Positions 50,260 through 59,344 of a DNA stretch of 64,000 bases are shown one piece after another (positions within the stretch are counted from its first letter, which is position 1; each line of letters starts with the position of its first letter). The notes under the pieces were generated by a model. The model did no database searches and was not told the origin of the DNA. It saw nothing but the letters and a program-made list of their open reading frames with translations. Position numbers and translations under genes: made by a program. The DNA comes from Candidatus Babelota bacterium (GTDB taxonomy: Bacteria > Babelota > Babeliae > Babelales > Vermiphilaceae): assembly GCA_029262595.1 (NCBI GenBank), contig JAJCZB010000011.1, forward strand, positions 1 to 64,000. Reading direction: 5' to 3'.

Positions 50260-51326
50260 CGTTGTAGCTCCTGTTGTTTTTGCGTAGGTATATGCATAGA
50301 TGCATACTCATGCATAATATATGGATTGTACATCGCAGCGGCTCCTGATAGCGCAGCATCAGCGCCTGCCTCTAAAAATTCATTGATGTGCTGAGGCAGA
50401 GTAATGCCACCGCATCCTAAAATCGTAAAATTATAATTACGAGCATCACTGATTGCCCGCGCATCCCGAATAAACTGCAATGCGAATGGCCGAATCGGCG
50501 TGCCGCACACTCCCGCATGCAAACGGCCGGGAAAAAATCCTTCTCCCTTTTCATTCACAATATCCATGCCAACGGCATTGATTGCGGTAATCCCGCGCAC
50601 TCCAGCCCGGGCTGCGATACCTAAAATTAATTCAATTTGCTCAAAAGAATCAAAAACGCCCAGTTTAATTGTTAGCGGCGTATCGCCTAGTGCCTTTGCA
50701 AGCGCAGTGCATACCTCTAATACCAATTCAGGGTCTTTATACAATAATCCACCCACATTCGGGCATGAAAGATTTGCTTCTACGGCGTGTACGCCAACTT
50801 CTTTTACGCGCATAGCAAGAAATACAAAGTCATCAATGAGTTCTTGGCGCGTATCACCCACCCCATAAATAGAAGAAATTAAAATTTGGCCCGGCTTGAG
50901 CAACTGCACTCCCTTGCGCATATCATCGAGTACTGTCTCAAGCTCGATAGACGCATTTCCAATTGATACGGTAAACGCAAATTCTGAAAATGAATCGGGT
51001 ACGCTTTGCGTAGTTACCATTTTTTGATCGAGACGTTTGATTGGCGTATTTTTCAAAAGTGAAACCTGCGGAAATGGCCGCGCTTGAGTAGCTTGGCTTC
51101 TAATTGTCTTCCACGTAATAACATCAAACCCCAAATCGCTTGCGAGTTTTACGCCGCGGGAATTGACTACGAACGGGCACGCCGGCACGCCCACTGGCCG
51201 CATAACCGGATAGCCAAAAAGCGTTTTCCATTCACTTTTGGGAAGCTCAATTCGATCAGGAATTGTGCCAGTAAAAAAAGGACCCTCCAGGAGATTCTCC
51301 TGGAAGGTCTTGGTTGCATCATACAT
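50256..51326 (-). CDS. pyrD: Dihydroorotate dehydrogenase
   Basis: Oxidises dihydroorotate to orotate with FMN. 356 residues from the ATG at 51326 (MYDATKTFQENL). FMN barrel: VGVPACPFVVNSRG, TWKTIRS, VEANLSCPNVGG, PLTIKLGVFD, GITAINAVG, ILGCGGITLPQHINEFLEAGADA. NLSCPN with Cys is of class 1 type, but the N-terminal region is atypical, so the electron acceptor is uncertain. It overlaps pyrE by 4 bp. No carAB, pyrB or pyrC gene is in the window. Confidence 0.9.
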   Translation of the reverse strand: MYDATKTFQENLLEGPFFTGTIPDRIELPKSEWKTLFGYPVMRPVGVPACPFVVNSRGVKLASDLGFDVITWKTIRSQATQARPFPQVSLLKNTPIKRLDQKMVTTQSVPDSFSEFAFTVSIGNASIELETVLDDMRKGVQLLKPGQILISSIYGVGDTRQELIDDFVFLAMRVKEVGVHAVEANLSCPNVGGLLYKDPELVLEVCTALAKALGDTPLTIKLGVFDSFEQIELILGIAARAGVRGITAINAVGMDIVNEKGEGFFPGRLHAGVCGTPIRPFALQFIRDARAISDARNYNFTILGCGGITLPQHINEFLEAGADAALSGAAAMYNPYIMHEYASMHIPTQKQQELQR

Positions 51327-51361
51327 AGATATATCTCGCGTCCTCATATATCCTCGCCCGG

Positions 51362-52009
51362 TTACGGAGTAAAAGTTTCCTTCATTACCGTCTTAGAAAG
51401 TGGGTTACGCAAACTCACATCTTCAACGCTTTTTAATGCTTTTAATGTTTCTTTTTCAGGCTTGCCAACTGCCACCATCGCTTGCACGGTATAGCCATCA
51501 GGAATGTTGAGCTCTTTTTTAACTCGATCATAATCAAACCCACTCATTCCATGCACAACGAGCCCCATTGCATATCCTTGCAATGCAAGATTTTGCCATG
51601 CAGCGCCCGTATCAAATGAATGCGTTAAAGACAGTTCGCCATTATGATCAAATGTATTTTTTGAAACGATAACAATTAATACAGCCGCATCTTTGCACCA
51701 GCCTTGATTAAATGGCACCAGGAAATTCAAAAACTGATCCCATTTTTTGCTATCACGTTCTGCATAAATAAAGCGCCATGGCTGCCCATTATATGATGAT
51801 GGCGCCCAACGAGCTGCTTCAAATAAGCGCATAAGTTCGCTATTGGGTATTGATTCCCCAGACATTTTTCGCGGAGACCATCGCTCTAATAATAATGGTT
51901 CTATTTCATGATCAGCTTTTCGAGTAGCCACTGCATGTATCCCATTGTGTTGTACCGCGCCCGCAAGCAGACCGATAAAAAGTGCATAGTTTATTCTCTT
52001 GCGCATCAT
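51362..52009 (-). CDS. Exported nitroreductase-family flavoprotein
   Basis: 215 residues from the ATG at 52009, with AAAAAAGGA upstream. The first 26 residues (RINYALFIGLLAGAVQHNGIHA) form a signal peptide or anchor. The FMN domain has ERWSPRKMSGESIPNSELMRLFEAARWAPSSYNGQPWRF, a TGAAWQNLALQGYAMGLVVHGMSGFD and VQAMVAVGKPEKE, all typical. Such enzymes are normally cytosolic and use NAD(P)H; export would need another electron source. It starts the pyrD-E-F strand but is 36 bp from pyrD. Confidence 0.85.
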   Translation of the reverse strand: MMRKRINYALFIGLLAGAVQHNGIHAVATRKADHEIEPLLLERWSPRKMSGESIPNSELMRLFEAARWAPSSYNGQPWRFIYAERDSKKWDQFLNFLVPFNQGWCKDAAVLIVIVSKNTFDHNGELSLTHSFDTGAAWQNLALQGYAMGLVVHGMSGFDYDRVKKELNIPDGYTVQAMVAVGKPEKETLKALKSVEDVSLRNPLSKTVMKETFTP

Positions 52010-52131
52010 AAACATTCCTTTTTTAAATAATTTTTCTATGAGAGATAGCAACGCTTTGCTAGGATTGGCTATCTTTGAATAAATATTGCATGGAACAATA
52101 CCATATGCACGTCAAAAAGCAAGGAGATCCA

Positions 52132-53016
52132 ATGGTAATGAAGTCTCGCGCACACTTTCTGGTAATTTTTTTATGGAGTACTTTTTTGTGCGCAGGAGGG
52201 GTGCCAAGTAAAGCCGGGGGTGCCCCTACACCTGGTGGGGCGGCTGTATTACCTGGAGCCGAAGCACCCGCATATGCTGCGGCCATTGTCGCACCACCCC
52301 CTACAAAAGTTGCAGCTCCCGCACACGCAGGAGAATTTGCAATTCCTGCTGGTGGCGCTGGCGCGGGCGCCCCAATGACTTTGCAAGTAGTGGTCCAAGG
52401 AGGCAGCGCACACGCAGCTCCCGTAGTAACTGCTGATGCACGAGCGGCAACTCAAACTACAGTAACAACCTTAGTATCAAACGTATCGCAATCAATAAGT
52501 GAAGCTGCACAAAACTTACAAGCGCTTTTACAACAACATAATATTCCCAGCAATTCAGGCGAGTGGGGTGGATTTTTTAGAGCGCACAAAAAAGGTGTGA
52601 TAATCGGATCTGTCGTAATTACGTATGCAACGCTTTGCGCAGTACTCGTTTCTGGCAATCGCTACTGCGCACGCGACGATCTTTGGGCTCGTTGGCAGCC
52701 ACTCATGAGTATTAAAGAGCTGCAAAAATTGGCCCAAGCAGAACTGCAAAAAAAATTGTGCGAAGATATTTTAAAGGCGTATTTACTCAAAGAAAAAAGC
52801 CGAATTGGCGCATACTTGCGATTCATGAAAGACGTAGAAAAAGAAGAACGGCGCCTGGCGCAGCATATTACATTGTGCACCTGGCTTCAGCGGATGCCCT
52901 TTTCGCGATTCCTTCCCATATCTGACGAAAAGTTAAAGCGAGCACGCTCTTTAAAAAAACGGCTCGCTTTTATAAAACATATTTTTATTTCGTGGTCTGC
53001 TCAGCAGGATTTTTAG
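52132..53016 (+). CDS. Exported Gly/Ala/Pro-rich protein with membrane segment and helical tail
   Basis: 294 residues from the ATG at 52132, preceded by AAGGAG. Signal peptide MVMKSRAHFLVIFLWSTFLCAGG, a long Gly/Ala/Pro low-complexity region (to about 100), a helical region, a membrane segment (VIIGSVVITYATLCAVLVSG, about 160-180) and a basic helical C-terminus rich in Lys, Arg and Leu. The order matches the Ala-rich pair at 2-1068: signal, low-complexity part, membrane anchor, basic tail. No family recognised. Confidence 0.63.
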   Translation: MVMKSRAHFLVIFLWSTFLCAGGVPSKAGGAPTPGGAAVLPGAEAPAYAAAIVAPPPTKVAAPAHAGEFAIPAGGAGAGAPMTLQVVVQGGSAHAAPVVTADARAATQTTVTTLVSNVSQSISEAAQNLQALLQQHNIPSNSGEWGGFFRAHKKGVIIGSVVITYATLCAVLVSGNRYCARDDLWARWQPLMSIKELQKLAQAELQKKLCEDILKAYLLKEKSRIGAYLRFMKDVEKEERRLAQHITLCTWLQRMPFSRFLPISDEKLKRARSLKKRLAFIKHIFISWSAQQDF

Positions 53017-53020
53017 AATT

Positions 53021-54628
53021 TTATGATCCGGCAAAGCTGGTGCCACCAACTCCGGAGATACTAGAAAGGAAGTATTTTATATCATCATCGCCAAAACGTA
53101 TACCCGCACCGAAGAATACGCTGGCATTTCTCTGACTTGCAAAATCGTCAGCACCGAACGTGGTGTAGATATTACGTAAGATAAAGATTTTGTTGAGCCA
53201 CTTTAAGTGAGGGCGACGATCATCAGGCAGTAATCGACGATTACGCCCATTAAAGTCGTATGCTTCAAATGAAGTTACCCAGCGGAATTTATCAGTGCCG
53301 AATGGAATATCAACGTCTACTGCGGCTCCAGCTGTACCCTCAAAAAGCCCAAACCTCAATGCAATATCTTTATAAATTTTACCGAATTGGAAATCAACTT
53401 TAAATGCATCTCTATTTACGGTGGTCTTTCTAAAATCTTGTACAAACGCCAGGCGCGTTAAATCATCTAGATCAAGTTTTTCTTTTTCATTAAATGGGCG
53501 ATCTTGGATTGCCGTAGTATCGATTGGCTTGTTCTGCGAATCAAAGTAATCTTTTTCGATAAACTTCCGCTTGATATACCCCTTTTCAGAGCTTGCGATT
53601 TGCAAGAGATAGAAATAGTCTTCGCGCGGATAAATACGCATGCCGAAGAACCCTTTCGAATCCTCCCATTGATATCCTTCCGCTTTTCTAATCATTGATT
53701 CAAAGTGAGAGTCAAAGACGATTTGCATACGATCGATCTTAGTCAGGTAGTTTTTAAATCCTTCGATTGCCAACTTAAGATCGCGATACGTCTCATCTTC
53801 ATTGACGAGCTTACCAAGCAGCCCGCGCCCTTCATCTATTTTTTCTGCAACGGAACTCACGCTGCGCAAGCCATCCCGCGCTTGCAGCGATGCATCTTCT
53901 AATGCACCAGCGGTGCTTTCAAACTTGGTTGCTACGCGATTGAAATCTCTATCGAATACATTTGATATTTTATCAAATCCAGTCTGGAAAGTTGTTCCAA
54001 TTTGCATGAAGTTATCAACGTGATCTTCATTGCGGACAAGTGCTTTATCGATAACACTTGTTACGGAAGATAATTTTTCAACAGACGTTTGCACGTTATC
54101 AACGATTGATTGCAATTGCTCTCTTCCCTCAACGCCACCGATGACGTCTTTAAAGGAAGTGGTAATTTCATCTACATTTGTCGCAATCTTTTTAAATTGC
54201 TGCATCAATTCATCAACGGATACCGGCTCAGTACTCGGCCTACTTAAAGGATCGCCCGCTTTGAGCTTAGGCAAAAGAGGATCTCCCGGATTGAGCTCTA
54301 TATATTTTGGCCCAAGGAGCCCGTCTTGGCGGACTGTCGCATACGCATCGCTATATAATGCATAGTCTTTTGAAACCATAACGATAACTTCTGCCTGGGT
54401 TGGATCATTCGGTACAAGATGTACGTTCTCGACCCACCCAACCTTTACACCGGCAATTTTAACGTCACCTTTACGAGAAAGCCCAGACACATCTTTAAAG
54501 AAAAGAAGATATTGCGCATACTGGCCACGATCAAAACGAAAAGCTCCGATTTGAAAACCCATATAGCCAAACACGGCTAGTGCGAGTAAAACGAAAATAC
54601 CAACTCGTGTCTCAACTTTGCCGATCAA
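53021..54628 (-). CDS. MCE/MlaD-domain lipid-transport protein
   Basis: 535 residues. One N-terminal membrane helix (RVGIFVLLALAVFGYMGFQIG) is followed by a MCE domain (about 38-115: FKDVSGLSRKGDVKIAGVKVGWVENV, DGLLGPKYIELNPG), a coiled-coil region (145-290), and a beta-rich C-terminal part (FKVDFQFGKIYKDIALRFGLFEG ... FGAGIRFGDDDIKYFLSS) that resembles an outer-membrane barrel or a domain that docks on one. MlaD-type proteins shuttle phospholipids between membranes. It follows gspK by 15 bp, so it is in the T2SS operon. No permease or ATPase partner is present. Confidence 0.88.
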   Translation of the reverse strand: MIGKVETRVGIFVLLALAVFGYMGFQIGAFRFDRGQYAQYLLFFKDVSGLSRKGDVKIAGVKVGWVENVHLVPNDPTQAEVIVMVSKDYALYSDAYATVRQDGLLGPKYIELNPGDPLLPKLKAGDPLSRPSTEPVSVDELMQQFKKIATNVDEITTSFKDVIGGVEGREQLQSIVDNVQTSVEKLSSVTSVIDKALVRNEDHVDNFMQIGTTFQTGFDKISNVFDRDFNRVATKFESTAGALEDASLQARDGLRSVSSVAEKIDEGRGLLGKLVNEDETYRDLKLAIEGFKNYLTKIDRMQIVFDSHFESMIRKAEGYQWEDSKGFFGMRIYPREDYFYLLQIASSEKGYIKRKFIEKDYFDSQNKPIDTTAIQDRPFNEKEKLDLDDLTRLAFVQDFRKTTVNRDAFKVDFQFGKIYKDIALRFGLFEGTAGAAVDVDIPFGTDKFRWVTSFEAYDFNGRNRRLLPDDRRPHLKWLNKIFILRNIYTTFGADDFASQRNASVFFGAGIRFGDDDIKYFLSSISGVGGTSFAGS

Positions 54629-54643
54629 TGCGTATCCTCTTTT

Positions 54644-55744
54644 TTATATCCAATAGAATTTTCTAATTTTAACATCATACCACGTTTTCTCTTTATCAAC
54701 GTGCCGTACTCGCTCAAGGATTGCATATACTCGCTGTGTCACTGTGCCAATTACTCCATACGATACCACCGAAAATATCGCAGGATCAAATGAAGGCGTA
54801 AAGAACGCCTCTATCCCTTTGAATAAGCGCTTAAATTCGATTCCATATAGAGGCTGAAAGAGCGTATTCCAATCTTGGGCAACATTTACACTGGGTTTAA
54901 ACTTTTTCACGAGCTCCTGTACCATTTTGCTTTTCTCTTTCTCATCCATCGGCTCTACTCGCTTCATTTCAAACGTTTCTCGTATCGAATCTGAAAGCAG
55001 CCACGGCTGCAATTTCCCCGATCCATACACGGTAAAAAGATCAAGTAAATAAAGCGGCCTCTCTGATTGCTTTGGTGATGATGGATTGTAAAAAACAGTG
55101 CGAGCAAACGCCTTAAACGTATCTAATGGTAAAAGCTCAGTCGCATCATTCACCTTAGATTGCCGTTGTTTAAAGAATTTTTCAAATGATTCAAACACAT
55201 TACCAGAAATTCCCATGCTTTTTTGGATGCGCTTACAGACGTACTCCATCATTTTTTTCCAATCGCCGGTTGGCTGCCCCTCTCCTTTAAATCGTCGACG
55301 CGCAAAATCATAGATTTGATTAAGATTTATTTTACCTTCTTCGCACGCAATCGAAATTTGTATTTTTCCGTCAATACCATCAATGTCTTTTTTCAATAAA
55401 TAGGTTTGCCATTGATTAAGAGAGGGCAAAAGCTGCGCAAGTAAATTTTGCGCTTCTTGCTGCGGAGATACAGAGGGCTGAGATGCCCCTTCTTTGCCGA
55501 CACCTTCTTTTTTTGCTGGTTCGGGCGCTTTCTTTTTTATATCAGCCGAACGAGGAGATGCCAGTTGGCTCATCGCCACGTGCACACCACTCATGGCAAG
55601 CATTTTTGCATGTTGGCGCTGCGATACGGTATGCATAAACGGCACAAACACCGATCCTTTTTGAAAGATACTTGTCGCTAATATAATTATAATCGAGATA
55701 AGCATCAGCACGAGAGGAATTATAAAACCATTCTGTTTTTTCAT
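54644..55744 (-). CDS. gspK: Type II secretion minor pseudopilin GspK
   Basis: 366 residues. Short N-terminal prepilin segment with a hydrophobic helix (GFIIPLVLMLISIIIILATSIFQ) lacking the usual +5 Glu, as is typical of GspK, which caps the pseudopilus tip. The following region is large and helical with INLNQIYDFARRRFKGEG and the FEKFFKQRQ segment. A Pro/Lys/Gln linker lies at 65-100. It overlaps gspJ by 4 bp (ATGA). Confidence 0.85.
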   Translation of the reverse strand: MKKQNGFIIPLVLMLISIIIILATSIFQKGSVFVPFMHTVSQRQHAKMLAMSGVHVAMSQLASPRSADIKKKAPEPAKKEGVGKEGASQPSVSPQQEAQNLLAQLLPSLNQWQTYLLKKDIDGIDGKIQISIACEEGKINLNQIYDFARRRFKGEGQPTGDWKKMMEYVCKRIQKSMGISGNVFESFEKFFKQRQSKVNDATELLPLDTFKAFARTVFYNPSSPKQSERPLYLLDLFTVYGSGKLQPWLLSDSIRETFEMKRVEPMDEKEKSKMVQELVKKFKPSVNVAQDWNTLFQPLYGIEFKRLFKGIEAFFTPSFDPAIFSVVSYGVIGTVTQRVYAILERVRHVDKEKTWYDVKIRKFYWI

Positions 55745-56622
55745 TCTTTTTGCCCTGCCTGCGCGTCTTTCTCTTTTTCTTTCTCTTTAGCGTCATCTTC
55801 TTCTTTCTTGGGAACTTCAAACTGCCCATACTTTGATTGCACCGGAATAGTCATCACAAACTCTTTATACTTTTCATATACTGAATCCCACAAGGAAAGC
55901 GTAAATTGCACATATTGCGGCAATCGTGGACGCGGGACAGGAGGTGGCGGAGATTTAGGCCTGTCAGCCGAAGCCTTGGCGGAGGCTGAATCGATATCTT
56001 TCCAGTTTGACGCCTCTGTATACGTATGCGTAATGGATTTATTTTCCGTATCTACTTTTTCTTCTACAGAAATAAATCGTATTGAAAGATTTTGAATACC
56101 ATCAATCATCGGATATGCGCGCAAGTCTGCCTGCGCATCTTTTTTGTATGCATCAAATGTTAAATCGGACGTTCCTTCTTGGCGCATGAGAACGTAGGAA
56201 TCTTTTCGCCCTTCTTGCGGAATCAAGCGATACACAACGCGTGCCACGCGCGGCTTAAGCTTAATTTTTTCAACGCCATAAAAAATTTCAAGCGGGTTGC
56301 TCGTAATAAACGTTAGAAAATCAAGGCGCCCGCCTTTTCCTTTGCTCTCACCATAAAAAATTTTTTCGAGCGGCTTAGATTTTTCATCTTTTTTATCCGT
56401 CTGCGTTGGCAGTAAATCATATTGCGTTGGCACAAACGCGCCCATAATATCTCGCTCCATTTGCTGCTCAAAAACAGAAAGACGCCCATACGTGGACGTA
56501 ATATTAAAAATAATTTGTCGCAGACCATTTACTTGCGTAATCGTCGCAAAAAGCCCCGCAGACAAAATACCCGCAATCACCGTACTGATCATGATCTCAA
56601 TTAAGGTGAATCCTTTTTTCAT
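55741..56622 (-). CDS. gspJ: Type II secretion minor pseudopilin GspJ
   Basis: 293 residues. Prepilin peptidase site in MKKGFTLIEIMISTVIAGIL with Glu at +5 after the cleaved Gly. Then the helix and globular domain with RLSVFEQQMERDIMGAFVP typical of GspJ. A segment near residues 212-226 (DSASAKASADRPKSP) is translated from a family C repeat and is foreign to the family. The C-terminal tail is Glu/Lys-rich and low in complexity. Overlaps gspI and gspK by 4 bp each. Confidence 0.87.
   Translation of the reverse strand: MKKGFTLIEIMISTVIAGILSAGLFATITQVNGLRQIIFNITSTYGRLSVFEQQMERDIMGAFVPTQYDLLPTQTDKKDEKSKPLEKIFYGESKGKGGRLDFLTFITSNPLEIFYGVEKIKLKPRVARVVYRLIPQEGRKDSYVLMRQEGTSDLTFDAYKKDAQADLRAYPMIDGIQNLSIRFISVEEKVDTENKSITHTYTEASNWKDIDSASAKASADRPKSPPPPVPRPRLPQYVQFTLSLWDSVYEKYKEFVMTIPVQSKYGQFEVPKKEEDDAKEKEKEKDAQAGQKE
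55958..55990. repeat. Family C repeat inside gspJ
   Basis: GGCCTGTCAGCCGAAGCC followed by TTGGCGGAGGCTGA, read as SASAKASADR on the minus strand. A related sequence lies at 23507-23524. The same peptide is seen in unrelated proteins of other bacteria that carry this repeat. Confidence 0.75.
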
Positions 56623-57023
56623 GGCTTAGGACGCTCCGGTTTGTAAATAAATTGAATCGCTTGGCCTTCAGGACTCCGCTTATCCTTTCCAGAAGTGATA
56701 ACTTCCTGGCGATACATTCCATTCAACTTGGCAAGTGAAGATTTTTTATCAACGGGAGCATAAGTATAACGCATCACACTCACTGGATTTTCTTCTTTTT
56801 TTTCAAGCTTAAATTCTGTAACTTCAGGTTTTTGCTCTTTCGATGCAGTAAACAAAAACTGTTTTGAACGTATAATACGCTGAAATTTTTCAGCTCCCCG
56901 TCCCACTGCATTAAAAACAGACGATTCCAAAAGAAAAATCGGCGCAAGAATGATGCCCATAATGGCAACGGCAATCATTGCTTCAATTAAAGTAGCACCT
57001 GGTTTACTTTTGAAATGCATCAT
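56619..57023 (-). CDS. gspI: Type II secretion minor pseudopilin GspI
   Basis: 134 residues from the ATG at 57023. Prepilin motif KPGATLIEAMIAVAIMGIIL with the Glu at +5 and cleavage after Gly. A short globular part follows (QKPEVTEFKLEKKEENPVSVMRY). The gene overlaps gspH by 20 bp and gspJ by 4 bp. Position between gspH and gspJ and the small size fit GspI. Confidence 0.82.
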   Translation of the reverse strand: MMHFKSKPGATLIEAMIAVAIMGIILAPIFLLESSVFNAVGRGAEKFQRIIRSKQFLFTASKEQKPEVTEFKLEKKEENPVSVMRYTYAPVDKKSSLAKLNGMYRQEVITSGKDKRSPEGQAIQFIYKPERPKP

Positions 57024-57576
57024 ACGCCTTAAATTGCGCCGTGTATGGATTGAGTACGAGCCCAAATCGAGACGGCTTTCCTGCAATCATTTCATCTTTA
57101 TCTATGCCATTGATCGTTACTTGCTGCGTCATACCATCCGGAATAATATAAAACCACGCCGTTTCCGCCTTTCCGCCTCCCGAGCGACGCATCTCATCAA
57201 ATCCTTCAACAAAAAACTGCTGTATAATAAATGTGCTCGGCCAGGCGAGTTCTGCGTCAGGGCCTTTCACTTTTTCAAACGTTAATTGTTTGGTTGCTGC
57301 TGAAGGAGTAACATCTTTTTCTATAAACGCGAGCCTCTCTTTAAAATTAAACACTACGCGATGCACCTCATGCGTAATAATTGCGCCTTGCCACGCACGC
57401 TGCATCACAGTATTCAACCGGGCCGTGAACTGTTTACGTTCATAGCCCGGCTCTCTTTGCATCATCATGGGTATAATTCCTGCCATCATGATCCCAATGA
57501 TCGTAATACCAATCATTAGCTCAATCAGCGTAAACCCATTAGTATTTCTTTTTTTCAAATACTCTAATTTTTCCAT
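57004..57576 (-). CDS. gspH: Type II secretion minor pseudopilin GspH
   Basis: 190 residues. Prepilin motif NGFTLIELMIGITIIGIMMAG with Glu at +5. The globular domain is beta-rich (HRVVFNFKERLAFIEKD, GKAETAWFYIIPDGMTQQVTING, PSRFGLVLNPYTAQFKAY), with a FGLVLNPYTA end similar to GspH. It overlaps gspG by 13 bp. In place 2 of the pseudopilin genes, as usual. Confidence 0.85.
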   Translation of the reverse strand: MEKLEYLKKRNTNGFTLIELMIGITIIGIMMAGIIPMMMQREPGYERKQFTARLNTVMQRAWQGAIITHEVHRVVFNFKERLAFIEKDVTPSAATKQLTFEKVKGPDAELAWPSTFIIQQFFVEGFDEMRRSGGGKAETAWFYIIPDGMTQQVTINGIDKDEMIAGKPSRFGLVLNPYTAQFKAYDAFQK

Positions 57577-57983
57577 GCACTAATTCGACTCGCTTTTTTA
57601 CCTTTTGGTCCATCTGGGCCGTAAGAATAGAGCTCGTATGGGTGCGGTGCATTCTCGCCTGAAGTCAGCGTATACTGAAAGCGCTTGCCCCATGGATCCA
57701 TGAGTTGTGCTTTTTTCAATCCCATGCCCGCATCAACAACCTGTTGCAGAGATTTTGGATAATCGCCTTTCTCGTTTTTATACATATCGATAGCACTCTT
57801 AATTGTCTGAAGCGCTGTATTGGCGGCAGTTCTGTTTGCTCCAGCCATTACTGTCATTGCAGTATATGCAATACCCCCGGCCATGATACCGATAATTGTA
57901 ATACCAATCAGTAATTCAATTAATGTAAATCCTGAACGTACTCTGCGCGCCATAGTTTTTGTTGCATGTAATTCGTGAGTCAT
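57564..57983 (-). CDS. gspG: Type II secretion major pseudopilin GspG
   Basis: 139 residues. AGGAGGACTT precedes the ATG. Prepilin motif RSGFTLIELLIGITIIGIMAGG; then the helix with ANTALQTIKSAIDMYKNEKGDYPKSLQQV and the calcium-binding GspG end DPWGKRFQYT...YELYSYGPDG. It forms the shaft of the pseudopilus. The most certain pseudopilin in the set. It lies 18 bp after gspF. Confidence 0.95.
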   Translation of the reverse strand: MTHELHATKTMARRVRSGFTLIELLIGITIIGIMAGGIAYTAMTVMAGANRTAANTALQTIKSAIDMYKNEKGDYPKSLQQVVDAGMGLKKAQLMDPWGKRFQYTLTSGENAPHPYELYSYGPDGPKGKKASRISAWKN

Positions 57984-58001
57984 AAGTCCTCCTGAAAATT
58001 G

Positions 58002-59225
58002 TTAAACACCTTCTACACCAAACGCTTGCCCACCTTGCATAATTGGCTGAGCAATCGCCATAATAATAAAACCAACCACCACTGCCATGAATACAAGCAT
58101 GATCGGACTAATGAGTCCAGTTGCTCGATCAATCATCTCACCCAAATCAGCTTCATAATTTTTCGCGATAAGTAAAAGCATCGCCCCTAATTGTCCCGTT
58201 TCCTCACCAGTGCGAATCAGATAAATTGCGATAGGTGGAAATACACCCGATTCTTTTAAGTACTGAGCAATTTTACCTTCTTTGATAATTTTGTCACGCG
58301 CCTCTACTAATGACTCTCGCAAAACAGTGTTATCAACAATTTTTACTACGATATCAAGCGCTTCAGCTAAATTAACGCCGCTTTCAATTAAAAGTCCAAG
58401 CGTATAGCAAAATTGTACAACTACATTCGTACGCGTTACGTATTTAATCACGGGCAATTTAAGCTTGAGTGTATCTATGAAATGACGCCCTGATTGGGTG
58501 CGTTTCCAATACGTAAACGCAGCTACAATCAATCCTATAACGATAACCACAATCAAATAGTATTTTTGTACAATCTCAGAGACGCCGAGCATCATTTTGG
58601 TAGTAGTTGGCAGATTTTCTCCCTGCGCTTCAAAAAGCCCTTCTAACTGCGGCACTACTACTGTAAGCAGAAGAAGTACCACACCAAATGCAATGACCAT
58701 CTGCACGATCGGATATTGCATCGCGCTTCTAATACGGCTTTTAATCTGCGCGCTTCGCTCTAAAAATTCAGAAAGTCGCTCAAGAATTTCATCTAATTTA
58801 CCGCTTGCTTCCCCGGCCCGCACTAGCTGCACATAAATAGTATCGAATATTTTTGGGTACTGCTCCATTGCATCAGCGAGAGACTTTCCCTCTTTTACTT
58901 CGTCTTTGATGGCAATCAATACTGAATGCAAACGCCCTTTAAACTGATCAACAAGCAATTCAACCGCCTGCAAAAGAGGAACGCCTGATTTTAAAAGCAC
59001 GGCAAGCTGCTTTGTAAAAAGAATTTTATCTTTCAGCGTAACGCCACCCTGCATCAAACGTTGAAAAAATCCCAGGCGGGATTCTTCAGTTGCTATAAAG
59101 ATGGAAATGGGGTATAACTCTTGCCGAACGAGTTGATCACGAACAGATTCTTTCGAGGTGGCGTCGATTACACCTTTGACTTTTTTACCGTCTTTTGAAA
59201 AGGCCTCATACGAATACAGCGCCAT
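58002..59225 (-). CDS. gspF: Type II secretion inner-membrane platform protein GspF
   Basis: 407 residues. Two GspF domains: about 68-190 (FTKQLAVLLKSGVPLLQAVELL, GKSLADAMEQYPKIFDTIYVQLVRAGEASG) and 270-395 (FCYTLGLLIESGVNLAEALDIV, IAIYLIRTGEETGQLGAMLL). Three membrane segments: IVQMVIAFGVVLLLLTVVV, YLIVVIVIGLIVAAFTYW, and IMLVFMAVVVGFIIMAIAQP. It couples the GspE ATPase to pseudopilus assembly. First gene of the operon; gspE and gspD are not adjacent. Confidence 0.95.
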   Translation of the reverse strand: MALYSYEAFSKDGKKVKGVIDATSKESVRDQLVRQELYPISIFIATEESRLGFFQRLMQGGVTLKDKILFTKQLAVLLKSGVPLLQAVELLVDQFKGRLHSVLIAIKDEVKEGKSLADAMEQYPKIFDTIYVQLVRAGEASGKLDEILERLSEFLERSAQIKSRIRSAMQYPIVQMVIAFGVVLLLLTVVVPQLEGLFEAQGENLPTTTKMMLGVSEIVQKYYLIVVIVIGLIVAAFTYWKRTQSGRHFIDTLKLKLPVIKYVTRTNVVVQFCYTLGLLIESGVNLAEALDIVVKIVDNTVLRESLVEARDKIIKEGKIAQYLKESGVFPPIAIYLIRTGEETGQLGAMLLLIAKNYEADLGEMIDRATGLISPIMLVFMAVVVGFIIMAIAQPIMQGGQAFGVEGV

Positions 59226-59344
59226 CCAACATCCTCGACATGTTTACAACATCATGCAATTTCGCAATTTTATTGAAGAATAAAATGCTTTCATGTTACC
59301 CTATGTATACTTTTTCGTATCACTGTAGCACAAAGGGGACATAA

